This document shows positions 1-4,996 of a stretch of DNA of 6,102 nucleotides, piece after piece (position 1 is the stretch's first letter; each line of letters begins with the position of its first letter). The position numbers and the translations under genes are program-made. The DNA is from Nitrospina sp. (GTDB lineage Bacteria > Nitrospinota > Nitrospinia > Nitrospinales > VA-1), in contig JABJCF010000159.1 in the NCBI GenBank assembly GCA_018665625.1, positions 1 to 6,102 on the forward strand. The letters are read 5' to 3'. The notes under the pieces were generated by a model. It saw only the letters and a program-made list of their open reading frames with translations, made no database searches and had not been told where the DNA came from.

Positions 1-19
1 CTGACAATTGTTGAAAGGG

Positions 20-121
20 TTATTAAATCCCCCTCACCTCAATCCTCTCCCTCGTGGGGGAGAGGCAGCAAAAAGTTCCTTCTCCCCTGGAGGGAGAAGG
101 TTAGGATGAGGGGCATAATAA
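20..121. repeat. Two-hairpin inverted-repeat element (MITE-like intergenic repeat)
   Basis: The ends are imperfect inverted repeats: TTATTAAATCCCCCTCA at 20-36 against TGAGGGGCATAATAA at 107-121. Inside lie two hairpins. The first has an 8-bp perfect stem (44-51 with 58-65, 6-nt loop). The second has a 9-bp perfect stem (78-86 with 92-100, 5-nt loop). The two hairpin arms also resemble each other (CCTCTCCC and CCTTCTCCC), and the flanking CCCCTCA-type arms pair across the whole unit. From memory, this composition matches the CCCTCACCCTAACCCTCTCCC-type repeats dispersed between genes in many bacterial genomes; that was not searched. No coding sequence is visible inside, so mobility would need a transposase elsewhere. 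No clear target-site duplication was identified. Confidence 0.65.
70..100 (-). terminator. Possible Rho-independent terminator of the cysD-cysN-ferredoxin transcript
   Basis: On the minus strand the 9-bp GC-rich stem (100-92 with 86-78, loop 91-87) is followed by AAC and then five T (74-70). It lies about 190 bases beyond the ferredoxin stop codon and is the best hairpin-plus-T-tract downstream of that gene. The stem belongs to the inverted-repeat element at 20-121, so the terminator role may be incidental or co-opted. The T-tract is short and starts 3 nt after the stem, which weakens the call. Confidence 0.4.
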
Positions 122-180
122 GTTTTTCTTCTAGCCTGTGTTGTGTCTAGCCCATTTGACAGGAAAAAGGAGAGATAAAA

Positions 181-234
181 ATGGGAATTAATGCAATGGT
201 AGCTTTTGCGTTGCCACGTGCTGAGGGATCTTAA
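181..234 (+). other. Candidate 17-codon ORF with a strong ribosome binding site
   Basis: An ATG at 181 opens 17 codons (MGINAMVAFALPRAEGS) ending in TAA at 232-234. It is preceded by AAGGAG 8 nt upstream (about 167-172), as good a Shine-Dalgarno match as any in the window. A TTGACA lies at about 156-161, but no -10 box sits at usable spacing from it. It is the only plus-strand candidate in the window, and nothing coding follows it on that strand; the next gene is antisense. It could be a small peptide gene, the broken start of a lost gene, or chance. The product resembles nothing I recognise. Confidence 0.2.
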
Positions 235-287
235 AAAATACCTAAGGGTTCTGAATGGAAAGAGGGGGGAACCGGTCAGCCTATTGG

Positions 288-593
288 CTAGTCGGCGATG
301 GCGGCTTTGACGGTGATGTCGCCGTATACTTTTATTCGACAGCCGAGTTTTTGATGGTCTTCGAGTTTGTGGATTTTTTCGAAGAAAGTGCGCCCGTTGA
401 CATTTTCCATGGGTTCAACTTCTACCACGCATTTGGCGCATAAGCCTGTGCCTCGGCAATTGAGGAATTTGTTGAGGCCTTTATAAACCTCTGCATCGTT
501 ATAAAGAGCTGCCTGCCGCAAATTGGCACCATAACCCGCCTTAAACTCGTATGTTTCATCGGTTTCGGTGTTGATGACTTTAATCTTTGGCAT
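288..593 (-). CDS. [2Fe-2S] ferredoxin
   Basis: This is a small soluble electron carrier of 101 residues with a beta-grasp [2Fe-2S] fold. The four cluster ligands are visible: Cys46-X5-Cys52-X2-Cys55 and Cys85. The first three lie in NCRGTGLCAKC and the last in LGCRIKVYGD. The N-terminal beta hairpin and the GANLRQAAL helix (22-30) fit bacterial and cyanobacterial-type ferredoxins that are not the photosynthetic PetF. The start at 593 is supported by AAAGGG 6 nt upstream. It follows the cysN gene by 104 bases, and that gap may contain its own promoter. The position suggests it serves sulfur assimilation, for example as electron donor to APS or sulfite reductase, or to a cluster in the neighbouring CysD. 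That partner assignment is inference from context; the family assignment is firm. There is no signal peptide, so it is cytoplasmic. Confidence 0.93.
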   Translation of the reverse strand: MPKIKVINTETDETYEFKAGYGANLRQAALYNDAEVYKGLNKFLNCRGTGLCAKCVVEVEPMENVNGRTFFEKIHKLEDHQKLGCRIKVYGDITVKAAIAD

Positions 594-629
594 GTTAAAC
601 CCTTTACTTAATTGTTTCTAGAGAGCGTT

Positions 630-659
630 ATTAATGCCCGAATCACCGGGCAATGTCAA
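630..659 (-). promoter_or_regulatory. Candidate promoter of the ferredoxin gene with a dyad in the spacer
   Basis: On the minus strand a perfect -35 hexamer TTGACA (659-654) is followed after 18 nt by ATTAAT (635-630), a 4/6 match to the -10 box. The spacer holds an inverted repeat, TGCCCG (652-647) and CGGGCA (640-635), with a 6-nt loop. Transcription would start near 623, giving a leader of about 30 nt before the ATG at 593. A dyad inside a slightly long spacer is the layout used by MerR-type regulators. It could instead be an RNA hairpin in a read-through cysN-ferredoxin transcript, for example a processing site. No T-tract follows it, so it is not a good terminator. Confidence 0.4.
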
Positions 660-697
660 TCCCAATCTATTTGGTGCTGTTAGGCCTTTGGGAACAA

Positions 698-2521
698 TTA
701 GATAGAGTAATTGTGCCCCATCAAAATCTTCTTTTCTTTCAGGTAGTTCTGGATTTTAGTCGATGCCTCTTTTACATTTTGGGCTTCATCCAAAGAAAGT
801 AAAATATCCGGTTCGCCTGCGGGTTTTGAACTGACTTGAATTTCTATTACCTGATAAGGATTCGCAAGAAGTTTTAGGTCTTGTTGGTCTTCCCTGTGAA
901 AAGCGTTTGAAGTTGAAATCACCACATGCCCGGCATCGAGAAACAATTTGGCTACTTCTCCCAGCCGTCTGGCTGATTCTTCTTCGACTATTCCTTCAGG
1001 TTGATTCAAATCTGCGGAGACTCCCAAATTTACATTTCTTCGATCCAGTAGATAACTTTGGAAATTGTTTTGAAAAAGATTGTGCTCCAGTGTTCTTGCT
1101 AATGGACCTTTGCCTGAACCCGGATCTCCTGTAATAAGAATCAATGCGGCACGATGTCCGTTGCGATAGGCGCGCTCTTCGGGTTTGATATCGCTTTTGA
1201 TCCAATTGAAATCACGGGTACGGACCTCGTCTCTCAGCTTGTCTTCTTTGGTGGTCGGTGTATAGGTGGTGATGATTCCGCCACCGCAGACATCGTATTC
1301 ATCCACCAAGACGAATCGTCCTGTAGTCGCAATAGACCCGAAAAGATCGAAAGCCACCGGGGACCGGGTTTTCAGTGTCAATTCCGCAACATCATTTTTT
1401 GCGATGTAGTCTTGCTTGCTGAGCGTTTCCAGAGTGGAGGCATCAATGGCCTTTTTAAATTCATGGACTTCGCATTCCACTTCCTGCGTGTTTAATTTAA
1501 TAGTAAATTTTCGTCCCTTTTCCAGTTTTCGTTTTCCCATCCAAAACACATTTGCATCGAAAGTTGTGGAGACGATGGGTAACTCATCCATCAGGGTGCA
1601 AACATCTCCACGCTCGACAAAAATTTGTTCGTCCAATGTGAACCCAATGGAATCCGAAGAGGTTGCTACGGTGGGTTGTTCGGGAACACTCCAAGCTTCG
1701 ATAGATTTAACTATGGCTTTTTTGTTCGAGGGAGAAAAAATAACACGATCACCTACTTTGAGTTTTCCTGATTCCACGCGGCCGGCGATGATTCTACGTT
1801 CGTCAAACTTATAAACGTCTTGCACTGGAAAACGGAAGGGAAGATGGTCGGGCCGTGGTTTTTTCTCGAATTGATCCAGCATGTTTAAAACTGTCGGTCC
1901 CTTGTACCAGGGCATTTCGTCTTTTAGTTCGGCAATATTGGTTCCCAGCTTTGCAGAAACCGGAATGAACTCTCGCGCTTCAACTCCTAACGATTCCAGA
2001 AAGTTTGTGTATTCCGTTTTAATTTTGGAGTAAACATTTTTATCGTATCCTACGAGATCCATTTTGTTGATGACCACCGCCACCTGAGTCAGGCCCAATA
2101 GTTTAAGAATGTAACCGTGGCGGCGAGATTGTTCCTGAACGCCTTCTTTAGCATCAATGAGGAGGAGGGCTGCCTCTGCGTCAGCGGCACCGGTTACCAT
2201 ATTTTTCAAAAATTCTTTATGGCCGGGCGCATCGATGATGACGTATTTTCTTTTTGGGGTATCAAAGAAGATTTGCGAGGTATCGATGGTGATACCCTGC
2301 TCCTGTTCTTCTTGCAACGCGTCTAACAGGAAGGCAAACTCGAAAGTTTTTCCCTGTTGGTCGCAGATATCCTTTACGAATTGGAGCTTGCCTTCAGGCA
2401 AACTTCCTGTGTCTGAGAGCAGACGACCTACCAAGGTAGATTTGCCGTGATCCACATGACCGACGATGACCAACCGCATCAAGCGGCTGGCAAGATCTAG
2501 TGCGTTTCCGTTATTGCCCAT
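698..2521 (-). CDS. cysN: Sulfate adenylyltransferase subunit 1 (CysN GTPase) with degenerate C-terminal APS-kinase-like domain
   Basis: The 607-residue protein is the GTPase subunit of heterodimeric ATP sulfurylase, which uses GTP hydrolysis to drive APS formation by CysD. The EF-Tu-like G domain is complete: G1 GHVDHGKS (21-28), GIT (76-78), DAPGH (97-101), NKMD (152-155) and SAK (189-191). Two beta-barrel domains follow to about 430. Residues about 440-600 resemble APS kinase ([11 protein letters not shown], then [18 protein letters not shown]), as in CysNC/NodQ fusions. The key kinase residues have changed: the P-loop is GDPGSGKG (465-472) with Gly for Ser/Thr, DGDNVR is DRRNVN (493-498), and the DR.EN.RR and lid segments are absent. 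It is therefore probably a pseudokinase. The ATG follows the cysD TAA directly, with GAGGG at 2531-2535 as ribosome site. The CysN call is firm; inactivity of the tail is inference. Confidence 0.93.
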   Translation of the reverse strand: MGNNGNALDLASRLMRLVIVGHVDHGKSTLVGRLLSDTGSLPEGKLQFVKDICDQQGKTFEFAFLLDALQEEQEQGITIDTSQIFFDTPKRKYVIIDAPGHKEFLKNMVTGAADAEAALLLIDAKEGVQEQSRRHGYILKLLGLTQVAVVINKMDLVGYDKNVYSKIKTEYTNFLESLGVEAREFIPVSAKLGTNIAELKDEMPWYKGPTVLNMLDQFEKKPRPDHLPFRFPVQDVYKFDERRIIAGRVESGKLKVGDRVIFSPSNKKAIVKSIEAWSVPEQPTVATSSDSIGFTLDEQIFVERGDVCTLMDELPIVSTTFDANVFWMGKRKLEKGRKFTIKLNTQEVECEVHEFKKAIDASTLETLSKQDYIAKNDVAELTLKTRSPVAFDLFGSIATTGRFVLVDEYDVCGGGIITTYTPTTKEDKLRDEVRTRDFNWIKSDIKPEERAYRNGHRAALILITGDPGSGKGPLARTLEHNLFQNNFQSYLLDRRNVNLGVSADLNQPEGIVEEESARRLGEVAKLFLDAGHVVISTSNAFHREDQQDLKLLANPYQVIEIQVSSKPAGEPDILLSLDEAQNVKEASTKIQNYLKEKKILMGHNYSI

Positions 2522-3325
2522 TTACATATACCCTCGGGCTCGTAGTTTCTGCATGGCGTAGGTGTTTTCCTGATCCTGTGCCCTGCCGGAGCGCTCTGAT
2601 GTGGTGGCGTGTTTCAACTCTTCAACGATTTGTTCTACGTTCACTGCTTTGGAATCTATAGTGCCTGTGCAAGGCGCACAGCCTAAAGACCGGTAACGTT
2701 TTCCTTCGGGTGTTGCGAAGTAGAGATCAATGATTGGAATTTTCTCCCGCAAAATATATTCCCATACGTTTAACTCTGTCCAATGAAGAATGGGATGTAT
2801 GCGAATGTGAGTATCGTCTGCAAATGTAGTTTTATATTGATCCCATAACTCCGGTGGCTGATCTTTGAAGTTCCACTCGAAGTTTTTATCACGTGGAGAA
2901 AAATATCGCTCTTTCGCGCGTGTGCCTTCTTCATCGCGGCGGATGCCAAGAATCAGTCCGGTGTAACCATGTTCCTCCATGATACAGTGCAGACCCTGAG
3001 TTTTCAGTGCCTCGCAACATACGATCCGTCCTTTTTCGTGGTTCATGCCTTCATCAAGGGCTTTCTGATTTTTTCCTACTACGAGATTCAATCCCCACTT
3101 TTTCGCATAATGATCCCGGTATTCGATCATCGCCGGAATCTTATAAGTGGTATCAATGTGAACCAAAGGGATGGGACAGTGCCCAAAAAAGGCTTTACGC
3201 GCAAGCCAAACCAATATCGTAGAATCCTTACCAATGGACCACAGCATGGCAAGGTTTTTGAAGTTTTTGTAGGCTTCGCGGAGAATAAAAATACTTTGAT
3301 TTTCAAGCTCGTCTAAATGATCCAT
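2522..3325 (-). CDS. cysD: Sulfate adenylyltransferase subunit 2 (CysD), short form with APS-reductase-like CC...CxxC cysteines
   Basis: CysD is the catalytic subunit of ATP sulfurylase and adenylates sulfate to APS. It is 267 residues with the PP-loop SIGKDST (30-36), the RRDEE...RAKER block (129-140) and the C-terminal TTSERSGR (241-248), all typical of CysD. Compared with E. coli CysD (about 302 residues, recalled), it lacks an insertion of about 30 residues before the LGC motif. It has Cys103-Cys104 where the E. coli protein has His-Thr, and LGCAPCTG (Cys216, Cys219) where E. coli has GCWPLTG. This CC...CxxC set recalls the [4Fe-4S] ligands of APS reductase, but the reductase's C-terminal catalytic Cys is absent: the protein ends RARGYM. 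The start at 3325 has only a weak ribosome site (AAGGA, about 13 nt upstream). The gene is directly coupled to cysN. The family call is firm; cluster binding is inference. Confidence 0.93.
   Translation of the reverse strand: MDHLDELENQSIFILREAYKNFKNLAMLWSIGKDSTILVWLARKAFFGHCPIPLVHIDTTYKIPAMIEYRDHYAKKWGLNLVVGKNQKALDEGMNHEKGRIVCCEALKTQGLHCIMEEHGYTGLILGIRRDEEGTRAKERYFSPRDKNFEWNFKDQPPELWDQYKTTFADDTHIRIHPILHWTELNVWEYILREKIPIIDLYFATPEGKRYRSLGCAPCTGTIDSKAVNVEQIVEELKHATTSERSGRAQDQENTYAMQKLRARGYM
2531..2535 (-). promoter_or_regulatory. Ribosome binding site of cysN inside the end of cysD
   Basis: GAGGG on the minus strand lies 9 nt before the cysN ATG (2521-2519), within the last codons of cysD. The cysD stop TAA (2524-2522) abuts the ATG with no gap. 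This supports the chosen cysN start and suggests translational coupling of the two subunits, which act as a complex. Confidence 0.6.
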
Positions 3326-3351
3326 TTAATACAGTAATTCCTTAAATTTAA

Positions 3352-3395
3352 ACCCATATGTGGGTGTTAACCCCAATTAGCTTGCGATGGGGTTA
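3352..3395 (-). promoter_or_regulatory. Two hairpins in the predicted cysD leader
   Basis: The first hairpin in the direction of transcription has an 8-bp perfect stem (TAACCCCA at 3395-3388 with TGGGGTTA at 3375-3368) and a 12-nt loop. The second has a 5-bp stem (ACCCA 3365-3361 with TGGGT 3356-3352) and a 4-nt loop. The AACCC-type left arm of the first could also pair with the GGGTT right arm of the second, so two alternative folds are conceivable. No T-tract follows either hairpin, so a simple terminator is unlikely. They lie 27 to 70 nt before the cysD ATG, within a leader of about 80 nt if the promoter at 3414-3442 is used. A regulatory role is inference. Confidence 0.35.
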
Positions 3396-3413
3396 TTTAT
3401 TGCGGGAAAGTCC

Positions 3414-3442
3414 ACTTTATCCTGATTTTTCAATAGAATCAA
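3414..3442 (-). promoter_or_regulatory. Candidate sigma70-type promoter for cysD-cysN(-ferredoxin)
   Basis: On the minus strand TTGATT (3442-3437, 4/6 of the -35 consensus) and TAAAGT (3419-3414, 4/6 of the -10 consensus) are 17 nt apart, the preferred spacing. It lies in the 183-base gap after the DUF2851 gene, the only gap upstream of cysD. A start near 3407 would give an 80-nt leader with two hairpins. A perfect palindrome, ATTGCGCAAT (3474-3483), is centred about 70 bases upstream of that start, where an activator might bind. No strong terminator was seen after the DUF2851 gene, so read-through from cysS is also possible. Confidence 0.4.
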
Positions 3443-3508
3443 GGGGGATGGCAATTTTACGGGAAATTTGGGGATTGCGCAATGGGAATGCTGCAATTTT
3501 AGGGTTTT

Positions 3509-4996
3509 TTAGGAAAAATATTTGTTCACCACACCGGGAAAAGGGCAGCGCAGGCAGTTGTTTTGGCTTTGGGTGCAAAAATCCTGATAAACCTGCATCA
3601 ATCCCTGCACCTGCTTTTCCGAGGTGAGGACTTCAACCATATCCTTTTTGTCGCCAAAAATATAATGCTTCATAAACCGGATCAACTTATTGTCGCTGGC
3701 ACCTTTGCTGATTTTAAATAAATGGTTGAGCCGCTCCTCGATATCTTTAAGTTTCCCGGCGCGGGCAAAAATTAATCCGATGGGGATTCCTATATTGATG
3801 ATGATTTCCCGCGAACGGGCCGAACCGATGAGTTGTTGAGAAGCCGTAAGTTTTTTGCCGCCAGGGGTGTAATGCTGAGACCAGTAGTCGTTCGAGTCCA
3901 CGCAGAAAAAATTTAGAAACTCATTCATCTGCTTTGGAGGAATATTTTCAGTTTTTAATTTTGAGAGGGCTTGAATAAAATTGGCGAACAGACCTTTTTT
4001 TTCATTAAGGGCAACCAGATAGGCCAACCCCGCAATTCGCCGATAGGGATAGTTGGCTGGGCGGATCGAACGGAAACTCCAATCCTTTTTTGTTAACGAA
4101 GATTCAGGTAGAGAATCCCTGTAGCTCTCCCATATCTTGACCCATTTTCGTAGAGCTGGAGTTTCTTGCCAGTCACCCATCAAACCCGAAGTTCCCAAAA
4201 GCAATGCCTGATAATGAAAAACCCTTTCTTCACCCTTGATTTTTGCAGGAACCCATTCGCTTAAAGTTGTAAGGGGTAGGGTGTCGGCAAGAATTTGAAA
4301 AGGTTGTTTGTTGTTGGGATAACCCAGAGCCTCTGCAACGCCACGGTAAAAAACCTGTTCGTAACCGTCAATGATAATGGGATCGTGAAAACGCTCCAGT
4401 TTTCGCAATACTCTGGCTTCGCCTGCGGCGTTGAGCAGGTGGGTTAATTTTTCTTCAGGCAGTTGCGACAGAGGTTCGTGGCAAAGCCCCACATTGCATT
4501 GATTGAGAACCGGATAATTTTCAAAGTCCAACTCATTGTTGAGATCGATAATACCTTTGGTCAAAAAATCTTTTATCTCAAAATCGAAAGCCGCATTTTT
4601 TTTAGGAATTTTTGGTTTTCGCCCACGTCCCTGCCACATATAAACGTGAAGAATCACATTGTCGAAGTCCGGGTTGCCAGAATGTCCATGATTTTCCCAA
4701 TCGCTGGCATAGACATGCAGTTCCACATCACCTTCATAAACCTTACCGTTCACTTTGATGGTGGCGCTGGTGAAGTCGGGACCCTTACCAAAATTCCAGT
4801 AACCGGGGTAGATGATTTCCAGGTCTTGGTTGTCTTTGGTTTTGAGGGCAGGTGTGCAAAATAACTGGTCGTTCCAGATGCAACGAATTACTTTTTCGGG
4901 AACGCGTAGGGTGTGGTCTTCTTCACGAACTTCAAGCTGGTTGAATACGCGGGTAAATTTCAGATAGGCGTCAGAAAATGTTTCCTGCGCAATCAT
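3509..4996 (-). CDS. DUF2851 family protein, function unknown
   Basis: From the ATG at 4996 it has 495 residues. It is recognised as DUF2851 by the conserved N-terminal block: IWN (40-42), GYWNFGKGPDF (65-75), GDVELH (89-94), SDW (98-100), HGH (103-105) and ILHV (115-118). The rest is mostly helical-looking. The C-terminus has Cys474-X6-Cys481-X2-Cys484 (FCTQSQNNCLRCPF), which could bind a metal or Fe-S cluster. The PD-X17-E-X-H spacing (PD 73-74, E92, H94) recalls PD-(D/E)XK nucleases with His replacing Lys; this is inference and no function is established. The start at 4996 forms an ATGA overlap with the cysS stop and has GGAAG 5 nt upstream. An in-frame ATG at 5008 would add four residues but has no ribosome site. 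No signal peptide or membrane segment is seen. Confidence 0.85.
   Translation of the reverse strand: MIAQETFSDAYLKFTRVFNQLEVREEDHTLRVPEKVIRCIWNDQLFCTPALKTKDNQDLEIIYPGYWNFGKGPDFTSATIKVNGKVYEGDVELHVYASDWENHGHSGNPDFDNVILHVYMWQGRGRKPKIPKKNAAFDFEIKDFLTKGIIDLNNELDFENYPVLNQCNVGLCHEPLSQLPEEKLTHLLNAAGEARVLRKLERFHDPIIIDGYEQVFYRGVAEALGYPNNKQPFQILADTLPLTTLSEWVPAKIKGEERVFHYQALLLGTSGLMGDWQETPALRKWVKIWESYRDSLPESSLTKKDWSFRSIRPANYPYRRIAGLAYLVALNEKKGLFANFIQALSKLKTENIPPKQMNEFLNFFCVDSNDYWSQHYTPGGKKLTASQQLIGSARSREIIINIGIPIGLIFARAGKLKDIEERLNHLFKISKGASDNKLIRFMKHYIFGDKKDMVEVLTSEKQVQGLMQVYQDFCTQSQNNCLRCPFPGVVNKYFS

Noticed and set aside
255..443. 62-codon plus-strand open frame with AAGGG before its ATG
   Set aside because: Most of it is antisense to the well-supported ferredoxin gene, its product matches nothing recognisable, and the composition is what a shadow frame would give.
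1154..1814. Two overlapping plus-strand open frames of 113 and 132 codons inside cysN
   Set aside because: They are antisense to the strongly conserved CysN GTPase gene, mutually overlapping, and have no recognisable domains.
2522..3325. Reading the CysD gene as an APS or PAPS reductase (CysH)
   Set aside because: The CC...CxxC cysteines invite this, but the SxGKDS PP-loop, RRDEE...RAKER and TTSER motifs are those of CysD, the C-terminal catalytic Cys of the reductase is absent, and a cysN gene follows directly.
3368..3395. 8-bp hairpin as terminator of the DUF2851 transcript
   Set aside because: No T-tract follows the stem on the minus strand, the loop is 12 nt, and the hairpin lies beyond the candidate cysD promoter.
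3358..3627. 89-codon plus-strand open frame across the cysD-DUF2851 gap
   Set aside because: No ribosome site precedes the ATG, the 3' part is antisense to the DUF2851 C-terminus, and the gap has better evidence for minus-strand control sequences.
4463..4864. 133-codon plus-strand open frame inside the DUF2851 gene
   Set aside because: It is antisense to the most conserved block of DUF2851 and lacks a ribosome site or recognisable product.
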